Made by a program: the position numbers and the translations under genes. Source: Bacillota bacterium (GTDB lineage: Bacteria; Bacillota; Clostridia; Peptostreptococcales; Anaerovoracaceae). Taken from it: a stretch of DNA of 64,000 bases. The stretch lies in NCBI GenBank assembly GCA_029006195.1, contig JAQXGH010000017.1:1-64000 (forward strand), read 5' to 3'. This document shows, piece after piece, positions 36,248 to 45,416 of the stretch; position 1 is the first letter of the stretch, and each line of letters starts with the position of its first letter. A model generated the notes under the pieces. That model was not told the origin of the DNA. It ran no database searches and was given only the letters and a program-made list of their open reading frames with translations.

Positions 36248-36561
36248 TGAGACTTAACCAAGGCAAGGGCAGGCTGCGCAGGACGCGAAAAGCCGAAGAC
36301 TTCAGCCCTATGGAGGGCGTGGGCAATATGGCGGATGCCATGCTGGTATTTGCCTGCGGACTCATAGTAGCGCTCATACTCAGCTGGAATGTTGATGTGT
36401 CTGAACAGGGCACCATCAATCAGAGAGCTAACAACAAATACGAGGTCGAAGGAATGGATGACGGCCAGGAACAGGAAATTGAAGTGAACAAGGATCTGCA
36501 GGAGATGGGTAAAGTCGTCTACGATCCGGAAACAGGAAAGTACTATGTTATCGAAGAATAG
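36247..36561 (+). CDS. DUF2149 protein, likely ExbD-like partner of the proton channel
   Basis: This 104-residue protein has one transmembrane helix (about 28-50, MADAMLVFACGLIVALIL) after a basic N terminus, and a short extracytoplasmic domain ending GKVVYDPETGKYYVIEE. This arrangement (N-in, one helix, small outer domain) is that of ExbD/TolR. The family DUF2149 is known beside MotA/TolQ genes, mainly in archaea and anaerobes. Its ATG overlaps the previous stop. An Asp in the helix (MADAML) could be the proton-carrying residue. Confidence 0.85.
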   Translation: MRLNQGKGRLRRTRKAEDFSPMEGVGNMADAMLVFACGLIVALILSWNVDVSEQGTINQRANNKYEVEGMDDGQEQEIEVNKDLQEMGKVVYDPETGKYYVIEE

Positions 36562-37042
36562 AATTGCAAAGGCTATAGCCTTTGCCTTAATGGCATTAAT
36601 GATGTGCTTTGCCATGACAGGCTGCGGCACAGATGATATCGATATTTCACCATACGCGGATGAAACGCTGACAATTACAGGCGTTCAGGACGAAGATATC
36701 GTATTGACAATAGCCGATCTAAAGGCTATGGACTGCGAAACCATAAAGACTCACAGCACTAGTGACAAGATAGGCGATGTTAAGGTTACAGGACCGACAC
36801 TTGAAACGGTTCTTGCACAGTACGGCGCGTCGCTGGCTGATTATCATTCAGCACATTTCTATGGCCGTGACAACTATGATATCGTGCTATACGATGACTA
36901 TTTGGCTGAGCATGATCTTTATCTGACTTTTGGCGAAAGCGGGGAGCCGTGGGATGAGGAGAGTGCGCCGCTGAGGGTGATTATACCGGAGTCGGATTCG
37001 GCGTATTGGATTCGTATGTTAGAGAAAATTGAATTTGAATAA
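36545..37042 (+). CDS. Small SUOX-like lipoprotein
   Basis: This 165-residue lipoprotein (lipobox MTGCG, about residue 27) consists of a single SUOX-like domain. It shows ITGVQDEDIVLTIADLKAM, the VTGPTLETVLAQYG motif, and the ending APLRVIIPESDSAYWIRMLEKIEF, the typical last strands of the sulfite-oxidase fold. It lacks the molybdenum-ligating Cys and is about half the length of a catalytic SUOX domain. It overlaps the DUF2149 gene by 17 bases and ends the cluster. Confidence 0.8.
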   Translation: MLSKNRIAKAIAFALMALMMCFAMTGCGTDDIDISPYADETLTITGVQDEDIVLTIADLKAMDCETIKTHSTSDKIGDVKVTGPTLETVLAQYGASLADYHSAHFYGRDNYDIVLYDDYLAEHDLYLTFGESGEPWDEESAPLRVIIPESDSAYWIRMLEKIEFE

Positions 37043-37047
37043 GTAAT

Positions 37048-37072
37048 GGGGCTGTCGCCAAGGCGACAGCCC
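37048..37072. terminator. Strong stem-loop ending the surface/ABC cluster
   Basis: GGGCTGTCGCC pairs perfectly with GGCGACAGCCC around two bases. The T-run is weak, but it lies between two convergent genes. Confidence 0.7.
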
Positions 37073-37091
37073 TAAATTCTGAAATTCAATA

Positions 37092-37883
37092 TTATGCCTG
37101 CGGTGTCCAGAACAGTGCGTTTAGAGCTTCCAGCAGCTCTGCTCGATTTACCTCCACCTGCTCATCTGTAGGGAGCGGTGACGGCTCTGCCTTCACTTCC
37201 CATTCGATATTGACCTTCTGACCGCCTGCCTCCATTTCGCAGCCTTCGGCCAAACTGCATGTAGCGCAGTTGCCATCGCAATCATCGTGATCGTGGTCCT
37301 CGTGGATAAGGTGAGTGTTTGAATCGCCCATGCCGTAGATCAGCTCCAGGATGTGAGCGGCATCTTTGCCTTCGCGCTTGAGCTTGTTTCTATCGGCCAT
37401 GCTTGATGTGATGTAAGGGATGCCGGGAGCTTCCTCTACGAAAGTCACACCCATATCTTCGGCAAGGGCCTTGACAGGCTCTAAAAATTCCTCAGAAACG
37501 TCTTCGGGCCTGTGGAGGATATATTCCTCATTATTGCATCCGCCGCTTATTCCCAGGTCGATTAGGACTTCGTATGCGGAATCAACGGGTATGTCAGGAT
37601 AGTCCTTTTGGAACTTGTCCATAAGTCTAGGGCAAGTCAGAAGCATAGTCGGTTTGCCCAGCTCTTCCCAGTGTTTAACGAGATCCGGATCATCTGCTGC
37701 ATAGTCGTAGATGAACATTCCGGTATCTGGCCTTTGGAAGAGAAGGGAATCGAACATTTTAACGATTATATCAGGTTCATAGCCGCTGAGCCCGTAGCCC
37801 GGGAAGAAGGCGTATGAACATTTGTCTGGAGACTGACCTGTGAAGTAATCCATAGGCTTTCTCACTACATCATATTTTTTCAT
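37092..37883 (-). CDS. Degenerate CCG-domain (HdrB-like) paralogue with His/Cys-rich insert
   Basis: This 263-residue protein is related to the CCG part of the dicluster protein encoded two genes upstream: KCSYAFFPGYGLSGYEPD here against SCSYAFFPGCNMGALDPE there, and LGKPTMLLTCPRLMDKF against LGKPILITACMSCHKHL. Most cysteines that hold the noncubane cluster in CCG domains are missing. A later segment HEDHDHDDCDGNCATC could bind metal. It ends the minus-strand group, 15 bases after the small redox protein. A chaperone or regulatory subunit role is possible; catalysis like HdrB is unlikely. Confidence 0.65.
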   Translation of the reverse strand: MKKYDVVRKPMDYFTGQSPDKCSYAFFPGYGLSGYEPDIIVKMFDSLLFQRPDTGMFIYDYAADDPDLVKHWEELGKPTMLLTCPRLMDKFQKDYPDIPVDSAYEVLIDLGISGGCNNEEYILHRPEDVSEEFLEPVKALAEDMGVTFVEEAPGIPYITSSMADRNKLKREGKDAAHILELIYGMGDSNTHLIHEDHDHDDCDGNCATCSLAEGCEMEAGGQKVNIEWEVKAEPSPLPTDEQVEVNRAELLEALNALFWTPQA

Positions 37884-37898
37884 ATATTACTCCAATTT

Positions 37899-38144
37899 TT
37901 ATTTTTCTTCTATCATAGATTCTACATCAGCCATCTTGCCTGTGACAAGTTCCTCAGGCAGGGAAACCTGGCCGCATTCAGGGCAGCGTGGAACCTTGTA
38001 TCTGAAGTCACGGCTGAGGTACTTAAAAGCTACATCGACTAACTCGAATTCTACCTTGCATTTGTCGCAGATAAGAGTTTCTGTCATAGGAGCGCTGCCG
38101 CTGGCACCGCCAGTTGATTTGCTACCCATCAATTTTCTTGCCAT
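37899..38144 (-). CDS. Small two-CxxC redox protein (DVU_1557-like)
   Basis: This 81-residue protein has ICDKCKVEFELVDVAFKYLSRDFRYKVPRCPECGQVSLPEEL, with two CxxC pairs suited to a zinc ribbon or rubredoxin-like iron site. From memory it matches the family named after Desulfovibrio DVU_1557, found beside the Mop aldehyde oxidoreductase. ATG 38144 has GGAGGCGG before it and overlaps the upstream gene by 23 bases; the ORF-track start (38252) lies deep inside that gene and is rejected. Confidence 0.8.
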   Translation of the reverse strand: MARKLMGSKSTGGASGSAPMTETLICDKCKVEFELVDVAFKYLSRDFRYKVPRCPECGQVSLPEELVTGKMADVESMIEEK

Positions 38145-40422
38145 TGAATACCGCCTCCAGTTGAATCTGCATTCTGTGAGAATACATGTTGTGGATATAT
38201 CTGATGTTTTCCGCTTCTTCGGTGTATTCCACCCATAAAGTAACGGAGCCAATTTCCTTATATGCTTTGTAATGCTGAGTGTCAGGGCTGTAAGTTCTTC
38301 TGCCCGTTTCCTCTGCGTGCGCGATTACGGCGCATATATCTTCGTTCAGGATTTTTTGGTGTTTGATTTTGTCTGCCGTTTCCGGACTCATCTTGAGCTC
38401 ATAAGGCAGAGCGGCCGGTTTATCGTTCATTGATTCACCCCATATTTCTGTAAGTAAGCGTTCCTTTAATTCTACGCGGTTCTCTCGTCTTAAAGAGAGG
38501 CCAGGTGACGGCGCGGAGTTATACGTATTTATTGCAAAGACTGCATCCAGTATATGTACAGCTTCTTTGCCGTAATCGTTAAAGACGTCGCGGCAGTTTG
38601 AGCAGTAAACAAGATAAGGGTTGTCGCTTAAGGATGCCCTTTTTTCTGTAACATATTTAGAAAAGTCGCCGGCGGCGATATCGCCCTGACCGCCGAAGCC
38701 ACAGCAGCCGTGCTTGTCTGATTTAGGTAATTCTTCTATGCTGAGACCTACCTTAGAAGCCAGGTCTCTAACTGCATCCTGAACGCTGACATTTCCTCTA
38801 GCGGAGCATGGGTCAAAGATGCTGTAGACTTTGCATTCCTGCTGACCTGGAGTTGTGATCCCGATTTGACTCATGATTTCATAGAGCGAACGAGTTTCGA
38901 TTTCAGGAAGATTTTCGCTCAGGTGCTTATGGCAGGACATGCAGGCTGTGATGAGAATCGGCTTTCCCAGGCTTTCCCATTCCGCCTTAAGTGCTGCGAT
39001 TTCCTGATCGTGCATTTGAGTGTTTCCGCTCCAGTCGCATGGTATGCCGCAGCAGCGCAGGATGAGTCCTGTGCCAGGCATGTTTTCAAGAAGCCATTTA
39101 TAAGGCTTTAATACGTATTCCGGATCCAGGGCTCCCATATTGCATCCTGGGAAGAATGCGTATGAACATGATGAACCTTGTGAGCCGGGCGCGAGCTTAG
39201 TTAATGCTGCGAAATGGCTGTTTGCGAATTCCATATCCCGGATGTAATACTGAGTGAAGCCTGCTGGCATTTTGTCTGCGTTATGCATCTGATGCCTTGC
39301 AGACTTGATCATGCCGCAGAGGTCGATGCCGCTAGGGCAAACGTCACGCATGATGTCGCAGTCTGTGCAGGCTGCAATATATTTCCTTGATGGACACTTG
39401 TGAACAAGTGAACCGGCAGGTTTAACTGAAAGAAAAATCTCATCGCGCATCTTAAGGGGCCACTTCTCATAAAAGCCAACTATGTCGCAGTATGAGTCAC
39501 AGGCGTCGCACTGGCATTTTATGCAGCGCGAAACTTCAGCCTGACATTCCTCATCGGAATAAACGAGCCTGCCGTCTATCTCTTCTGTTGGTTTAACAGC
39601 AGAAGCTAAGGTGAGCTTATCCTCATTAGCAACACATCTTGTGGCTACGGCAGGAGCTGGGTATTCCAGCTTCTTTACCTTAATGTAGTTTTCTGCACTT
39701 GTTGATAAGGCGATGGCTTGGGCCAGAGCGTTGACTGGGTCAAGGCCCATGATGCTGCCGCCAAGGAATACGCCTGCTTTGCCGATAATAGCGCAGCCAT
39801 CACTTGACGGAATACCGAAATCATTGCCGCCTTTTCCTGTGGCGATGAAAATAACGTCGTACTCCTGAGAAAGCTCATCAAGATCTGTAATTTCACTGTT
39901 CAGCTGAAGGTTATACTTTTCGTTTTTTAGCTGGAGCTCGAATTCGGCCATAAAGCTGCTTTCATCCATTAGCTCTACCAGACTGCCGCCGATACGATCG
40001 GTTTTTTCAAAGATGGTCACATCGTATTTACGCGATGCCATCTTGGCAGCGAAACCCATACCGGCAAGTCCTGCACCGATAATGGCAATGCGCTCTTTCT
40101 TAGCAGGTAGGTTGTAGGCATTAGGTTCTTTCTTTGTGGTTTTAGCTATGAGCGTTTTTTCTAGAAGGTTAATGCTTATTGGTTCATCTATACTGCGTCT
40201 GATGCAGCTTTGTTCGCAATAACCTGGACAGATTTCAGCAACGATGCCGGGGAAGGCTACCTTGTCGCGCAGAGTCTTATATGCTGCGCTGTAGCGTTTC
40301 TTAGAAAGGCGTTCCTGAATATCAAGAATGTCAATCTTAAAAGGGCACGCGTCCGCACACATGGGTATTTCGCGTTCCCTGCAATCATCGAAATGATCGT
40401 AATAGTCTTTTACTGTTTTCAT
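38122..40422 (-). CDS. Dicluster FAD-dependent oxidoreductase with CCG domains
   Basis: This 766-residue protein contains an N-terminal dicluster-binding domain (about 18-85, CADACPFKIDI and CPGYCEQSC), an FAD/NAD Rossmann domain (about 108-260, IAIIGAGLAGMGFAA), and further Fe-S cysteines (CIKCQCDACDSYC, CTDCDIMRDVCP). Two HdrB-type CCG domains follow (about 420-640, FFPGCNMGAL, CCGIPC, CCGFGGQG), then a helical C-terminal extension of about 110 residues. The order suggests electron flow from NAD(P)H or a flavin through Fe-S centres to a noncubane cluster and a thiol or disulfide substrate. It probably serves the aldehyde oxidoreductase island. Its leader carries ACAAGCAAGG, part of a motif shared with other genes here. 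Confidence 0.85.
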   Translation of the reverse strand: MKTVKDYYDHFDDCREREIPMCADACPFKIDILDIQERLSKKRYSAAYKTLRDKVAFPGIVAEICPGYCEQSCIRRSIDEPISINLLEKTLIAKTTKKEPNAYNLPAKKERIAIIGAGLAGMGFAAKMASRKYDVTIFEKTDRIGGSLVELMDESSFMAEFELQLKNEKYNLQLNSEITDLDELSQEYDVIFIATGKGGNDFGIPSSDGCAIIGKAGVFLGGSIMGLDPVNALAQAIALSTSAENYIKVKKLEYPAPAVATRCVANEDKLTLASAVKPTEEIDGRLVYSDEECQAEVSRCIKCQCDACDSYCDIVGFYEKWPLKMRDEIFLSVKPAGSLVHKCPSRKYIAACTDCDIMRDVCPSGIDLCGMIKSARHQMHNADKMPAGFTQYYIRDMEFANSHFAALTKLAPGSQGSSCSYAFFPGCNMGALDPEYVLKPYKWLLENMPGTGLILRCCGIPCDWSGNTQMHDQEIAALKAEWESLGKPILITACMSCHKHLSENLPEIETRSLYEIMSQIGITTPGQQECKVYSIFDPCSARGNVSVQDAVRDLASKVGLSIEELPKSDKHGCCGFGGQGDIAAGDFSKYVTEKRASLSDNPYLVYCSNCRDVFNDYGKEAVHILDAVFAINTYNSAPSPGLSLRRENRVELKERLLTEIWGESMNDKPAALPYELKMSPETADKIKHQKILNEDICAVIAHAEETGRRTYSPDTQHYKAYKEIGSVTLWVEYTEEAENIRYIHNMYSHRMQIQLEAVFNGKKIDG

Positions 40423-40507
40423 ATTTTTCCTTGCTTGTTTGTATATAGAAATATAAATACGTAAGCTATTATAACATATTTTCAGAAAATTTTAGCCGTG
40501 CCTATGG

Positions 40508-40513
40508 TATAAT
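40508..40513 (+). promoter_or_regulatory. Candidate -10 box for the 1,600-residue fusion gene
   Basis: TATAAT lies about 80 bases before ATG 40591; no good -35 is seen. The strong AAGGGGG ribosome binding site sits 8 bases before the start. Confidence 0.4.
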
Positions 40514-40590
40514 ATGCATATATGAGACATGGGGGTGTTTCATATTCAAGGGATAACTAAACGAGATTCGAGCTTCAAGGGGGTTTTTTT

Positions 40591-43500
40591 ATGCCAAGAA
40601 ACGTAGGAGTAGAATTATTTAAAAAACTGGAGAAGAATTTAACTGATAAAGCTTTCCTTAAAAGAGTAGATATGTCTAAGAAGGATATGTCTGCGCTTCT
40701 TTCGAATAAAGGTTGGAAATTACTGTCCGCAGAAATCATGGGAAGCGAAGATAAGAGCTGTAAATATATCGAGAACATAAGTAGAGACACTATAAGCAGT
40801 ATATGCGGTACACCTGAAGGAGGCTGGCTGAAATACTGCTACGATTGCACTCTGCTTTTTTTATTTCCGGATATAGATATAGAGCCTGTAGATGAGAAGT
40901 ACTATCAGGGCAGACTGATTCTGAGTGAAATACTTAGAACCATTTATCTGCTTGATAGAAGAAAGAGGGAATTCTCACCGGTATTTGATTTTGACATCCT
41001 CACAAGAGAGGAGTACGAAGAAGAACTTACAGGTAAAGAATACGAGAACTTCATAGCAGCTGACAGAAGTGAATACATCTATGAATTTATGAGAATCGGT
41101 GCAGAAATCACACCGTTCAATACTCTGGCTCATGTTGCGGGCGTTCATCATGTAGCGCTTCACGTGGGAAGACAGCTTAAGGCTCTGGGGCTTCCTGTTG
41201 ATCTGGCGCTGGTAAGCGGTTCTGCTGCATCACATGATATCGGCAAATTCGGATGTAAGAAGAATGAACTTAAGCGAGTTCCTCACTACCACTATTACTA
41301 TTCAGATGTATGCATGAAGAGACTCAAGATGCCAAGGGTCGCTCATATAGCAAGTAACCATTCAACCTGGGATCTGGAACTTGAGGATCTGTCTGTTGAA
41401 TCACTGCTTCTAATATACGCTGACTTCAGAGTCAAGAGTATCAGAAACGAAGACGGCGCAGAAGAAGCTAAATTCTATAGCCTTAAGCAGGCCTTTGACG
41501 TAATACTCAGCAAGCTTGAGAATGTGGATGCTGCTAAGGAAGCCAGATACCGCAAGGTATATAACAAGCTCCACGACTTCGAGGAATATATCACTAGTCT
41601 TGGAGTGATCACAGAAGTGGACCAGGATGGACCGGATCCTAAACAGTGGAAGACAGAATCACTTCTGGATGGGGATGAAGTCGTAGATAGAATCAAATAT
41701 CTGGCTATCAGACATAACATAGAAGTAATGAGTAAGTTCGGCAACGAAACAGAGTTTGCCAACCTGCTTGAAGAAGCTAGAAGCGATAAGAACTGGAAGA
41801 ACGTCCGCGCTTACATAAATACATTAAAAGAATACTACGCATACATGTCGCAGAATCAGAAGCAGATGTCACTGAGATTCCTTAAGGAGCTCAGCGTTCA
41901 TAGAGAAGGCGACATCAGAAGAATGGCGGCTGGACTTGTGGGCAGCATCATAGCAAGCTACGAAGAAGAAAGCCGTAAGGAACTTCCGCCTAGCGCTAAG
42001 GGTCTGATGATGGCGCAGAGCTATGCGCTCTTTAGAGAGTACATCAGTTATGTAATCTATCCGGACCTCACATCGACAGAGCAGCAGAAAAGATGGATGG
42101 GCTACTCCTTTAAGGCGGCTTTAAGCAACCTGCTCGAGGAAACTGATGGTGTAGACAGAAAATGTTATCTGGATGACTTCCTGGAAGTTATGGATGAAAA
42201 GTCATTTAATGAGGTGTCCGTCTTCATCATACTGGATACGCTGCTTGAAATACCACTCAAATACTGCACTCCGCTTGATATAGTTAGAATGCTGAATTAT
42301 TGCCATGATGCAATAAACAAGGGCAATCTGGAAATCAAAGTTTCAGCCCTCAGAGTTGCCAGATACATAGCAGAAAACAGCGAAATAGAACTTACAAACG
42401 AGATGAGGGGAATCATTGCAGATATCGCATCTTCCGTAAGCGAAGAAGATGAGAACGTCTGCATAGTATATTTGAAATACGAAATCTACAAGGCCTTAAA
42501 TGAAGATGCTCAGGCGGCAATGTATAGTGAACGTCTGCTTGTACAAGAAAAGAAATCATCAGACATCTTCAGAGAAAACCTGAAGGTAGGAACACCATGG
42601 AATATTAAGGCTGTAAACATCGAGCTGCTCATGGATCAGCTTGAAAGGCAGAAGGCCGGTGCGCCTAAGATCATAGAAGAGTTCTATGTAGCAACTCACT
42701 TCTCTAACCTGCTCAAGGTAAGTGAACGAGTTACAGTTAGACATACTGCAGGTAAGGCACTGATCAGAGTGTTCGAAATGCTTTCCTGGGATAAGAGAAA
42801 CGAGCTGGCTGTTGAACTTACTAAGGGTCTTGAAATTGGCGAGTATCAGTTCAGCAAGTACATCCCTGATTACCTGGGCGTTTTAGTAATGTCACTGCAT
42901 CCTGCAGAACTGGACGAAATCATTTTGACATTCTCTGAACTTATGGAATCAGGGAATGAGAAGGTAGCCAGTGTAACACTGGATACTCTTGGCGTAATGA
43001 TCAATCATTACAGCAGTTACGAGGAGAAGTTTGCAGACTTTGCAGAAGAAAACGGAGCGAGAAAGGATAAAATCCTGGGCATGATCCTTAAAGGTATGGC
43101 GGACTACCACGAAGCCATCAGTGAAGAGGCCTTCATGGTTCTGGGACAGAATATTTTTGGATCTGACCTTCTCAGCCTGGAAGATAAGGCTGACATTTTC
43201 GTTAGAATCAATAAGAAGATGCTTACCCTTATCGAGGATAATAAGGATGAAACTCTGAGATTCTTTAATAATGCGTCAGCACTGAACCATATTTATAGAT
43301 TCATTTCCGACTATCAGTTTGAATTCGGAGATATTAATACTAAGAAGCACAGTAAGGTGGCCTTCTTCCCTGGAACATTTGACCCGTTCTCACTGGGGCA
43401 CAAGGGCATTGTTACAGAAATCAGAAACCACGGTTTCGAAGTTTATCTGGCTCTGGATGAATTCTCATGGTCAAAGAAGACTCAGCCTAGACTCTTCAGA

Positions 43501-45393
43501 AAGAAGATCATGACTATGTCCTGTGCTGATGAAATAGATGTATATGTATTTCCTGACAATATGCCGGTGAATATTGCAAATAAGGATAACATTAAGGCTC
43601 TTAAGGAGCTGTTTGCCGGCAGAGATCTTTATCTGGTTGTTGGCAGCGATGTTATCGCCAACGCCAGCTCCTACAGAATTGAAGCGGAGGAAAATTCCGT
43701 TCAGTCTCTGAATCATGTTGTATTTAAGCGTGAGAGCCAGGAGCAGGGCAGTGAAGCGGAAATGGCATATAAGGAACATGCTAAGAATATTACAGGAGAA
43801 ATATTCGAGCTGACTCTGCCTATCCATCTTGAGGATATCTCGTCCACAAGGATCCGTAACAATATCGACGAGGGTAATGATATTTCCAACCTTATCGATA
43901 GCGTGGCTCAGAGCTACATTTACGAGAATGCACTCTACCTTAGAGAAGCTCAGTACAAAGGCGTTCTCAATGCTAACGAAATGCAGTTCGAGACATTTAA
44001 GAATGAGAGGGGCAGGATCTCATCTGTAGAGATGACCTATAACGATAGAGGAACTAGCAGGACTAATAAATCATTCATGCATCTTGTAAAGGCTGTAGAC
44101 CTTTATGGTGAATTCCAGGACGAAAACTTATCTGGATATATCAGAGAGAAGGGTCTTGGTAAGATTCTGGTCATCGATGATATTCAGATGGATAGTTCCA
44201 TGGCAAATGAAGAGGCCTGCCAGCTCATACTGACAGAAACTCTGGCAGAAGCTTTAAGAAACGACTACACATATGCTGTATATAAGAAGAATCCTGATAA
44301 TGCAGATGATAAGATCATCAGATCTGTTCTTAAGCGTCAGGGCTTCAAGGAAATAGAAATAGATGGCAAGGCTACTGGATGTCTGGCTGTAGATATGCGA
44401 AATCCGGTTATCATCACAAGGAATATGGAAACCGTCCTCAAGAATCCCTTCAATAAGAATAAGCGAGTTATGAGGACTTTGCGAGAGGCTCATGCTAAGA
44501 TGCAGGATGCTCTTGTTAACGTATATCCGGATACTCTGATCCTGTCCGTAAATTCATCGGTACTGGACAACAGAGTAATGCATAAGGTTACAGAAGTTAA
44601 CGGTGTTCCTTCTAAGCCGACTAAGCCTAGAAAGCTGGGCCCTGCAATGTGCGTACCTTTTGGTAAGATCCTTACTGGAATGGCTGTTCCTAATACGGTT
44701 ACGAAGACTTTGCATACTGAGAAATGCTTCTATTCTGACCTTCAGGACTTCGAAATCACTGAAGCTCCATTCTACTCATCGCTGGACGACCAGGTGAAGA
44801 CTATCAAGTCCTTCATGAGACCGGTAATTCTGGTTGATGACGTACTGCATAAGGGATTCAGAGTGAAGATTCTGGACAAGATCCTCAATGAAAATCAGGT
44901 AAACGTTCAGAAACTCATAGTCGGTATTCTGTCAGGACGAGGCAGAGACCTTATCACAATGCAGAACAGAGAAGTTGATTCGGTTTACTTCATTCCTAAC
45001 CTGAGAGCCAGCTTCACAGAAACATGGATGTATCCCTTCATTGGCGGCGATGGTGTTTACAGAAGGGGAGAATCCGGCGACAGACGTCATATGTACATCT
45101 GTATGATTCTGCCGTATGCGGTTTCTTCATTCATGAAGGACTGCAGCGTCAGCGCTGTCTATGATTTCTCCATGGTATGTCTGGAGAATACCAGAGATAT
45201 ATTGAAGGTTCTGGAAGAAGAGTATCAGAGAGAATATAAGAAGAAATTAACAATGGAAAGGCTATCCGAGACGATTTCCAATCCTAAGATCCCGGATGTT
45301 GGTGAGTGCCTGAAGTTTGATAGAACTATCGCTGCCAGCGAATATCTGGAAAGCGATATTGAAAGACTGGTTAGACTCAAGACAAGCATATAA
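40591..45393 (+). CDS. 1,600-residue HD/NadD-like/phosphoribosyltransferase-like fusion
   Basis: This protein joins several domains. An HD phosphohydrolase (about 185-300) has HHVALHVG and SHDIGKFG; a helical HEAT-like middle covers about 350-900. A NadD-like nucleotidyltransferase (about 925-1115) shows GTFDPFSLGHKG, LVVGSDVI and the SSTRIR motif. A region of about 150 residues with GNAT-like flavour follows, then a type I phosphoribosyltransferase-like part (about 1405-1510) with VILVDDVLHKG. NadD and the HD protein YqeK are often neighbours, so the fusion hints at nucleotide or NAD-like cofactor chemistry. Whether it makes NAD, a dinucleotide for molybdopterin or something else is unknown. 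Clostridial genomes carry related proteins annotated as cytidyltransferase-related. Confidence 0.8.
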   Translation: MPRNVGVELFKKLEKNLTDKAFLKRVDMSKKDMSALLSNKGWKLLSAEIMGSEDKSCKYIENISRDTISSICGTPEGGWLKYCYDCTLLFLFPDIDIEPVDEKYYQGRLILSEILRTIYLLDRRKREFSPVFDFDILTREEYEEELTGKEYENFIAADRSEYIYEFMRIGAEITPFNTLAHVAGVHHVALHVGRQLKALGLPVDLALVSGSAASHDIGKFGCKKNELKRVPHYHYYYSDVCMKRLKMPRVAHIASNHSTWDLELEDLSVESLLLIYADFRVKSIRNEDGAEEAKFYSLKQAFDVILSKLENVDAAKEARYRKVYNKLHDFEEYITSLGVITEVDQDGPDPKQWKTESLLDGDEVVDRIKYLAIRHNIEVMSKFGNETEFANLLEEARSDKNWKNVRAYINTLKEYYAYMSQNQKQMSLRFLKELSVHREGDIRRMAAGLVGSIIASYEEESRKELPPSAKGLMMAQSYALFREYISYVIYPDLTSTEQQKRWMGYSFKAALSNLLEETDGVDRKCYLDDFLEVMDEKSFNEVSVFIILDTLLEIPLKYCTPLDIVRMLNYCHDAINKGNLEIKVSALRVARYIAENSEIELTNEMRGIIADIASSVSEEDENVCIVYLKYEIYKALNEDAQAAMYSERLLVQEKKSSDIFRENLKVGTPWNIKAVNIELLMDQLERQKAGAPKIIEEFYVATHFSNLLKVSERVTVRHTAGKALIRVFEMLSWDKRNELAVELTKGLEIGEYQFSKYIPDYLGVLVMSLHPAELDEIILTFSELMESGNEKVASVTLDTLGVMINHYSSYEEKFADFAEENGARKDKILGMILKGMADYHEAISEEAFMVLGQNIFGSDLLSLEDKADIFVRINKKMLTLIEDNKDETLRFFNNASALNHIYRFISDYQFEFGDINTKKHSKVAFFPGTFDPFSLGHKGIVTEIRNHGFEVYLALDEFSWSKKTQPRLFRKKIMTMSCADEIDVYVFPDNMPVNIANKDNIKALKELFAGRDLYLVVGSDVIANASSYRIEAEENSVQSLNHVVFKRESQEQGSEAEMAYKEHAKNITGEIFELTLPIHLEDISSTRIRNNIDEGNDISNLIDSVAQSYIYENALYLREAQYKGVLNANEMQFETFKNERGRISSVEMTYNDRGTSRTNKSFMHLVKAVDLYGEFQDENLSGYIREKGLGKILVIDDIQMDSSMANEEACQLILTETLAEALRNDYTYAVYKKNPDNADDKIIRSVLKRQGFKEIEIDGKATGCLAVDMRNPVIITRNMETVLKNPFNKNKRVMRTLREAHAKMQDALVNVYPDTLILSVNSSVLDNRVMHKVTEVNGVPSKPTKPRKLGPAMCVPFGKILTGMAVPNTVTKTLHTEKCFYSDLQDFEITEAPFYSSLDDQVKTIKSFMRPVILVDDVLHKGFRVKILDKILNENQVNVQKLIVGILSGRGRDLITMQNREVDSVYFIPNLRASFTETWMYPFIGGDGVYRRGESGDRRHMYICMILPYAVSSFMKDCSVSAVYDFSMVCLENTRDILKVLEEEYQREYKKKLTMERLSETISNPKIPDVGECLKFDRTIAASEYLESDIERLVRLKTSI

Positions 45394-45416
45394 GGAAATT
45401 GGTAGAGGAAGATTTT

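Noticed and set aside
38145-38252. Longer N terminus of the small redox protein
   Set aside because: It lies inside the dicluster gene in another frame; ATG 38144 has GGAGGCGG upstream.
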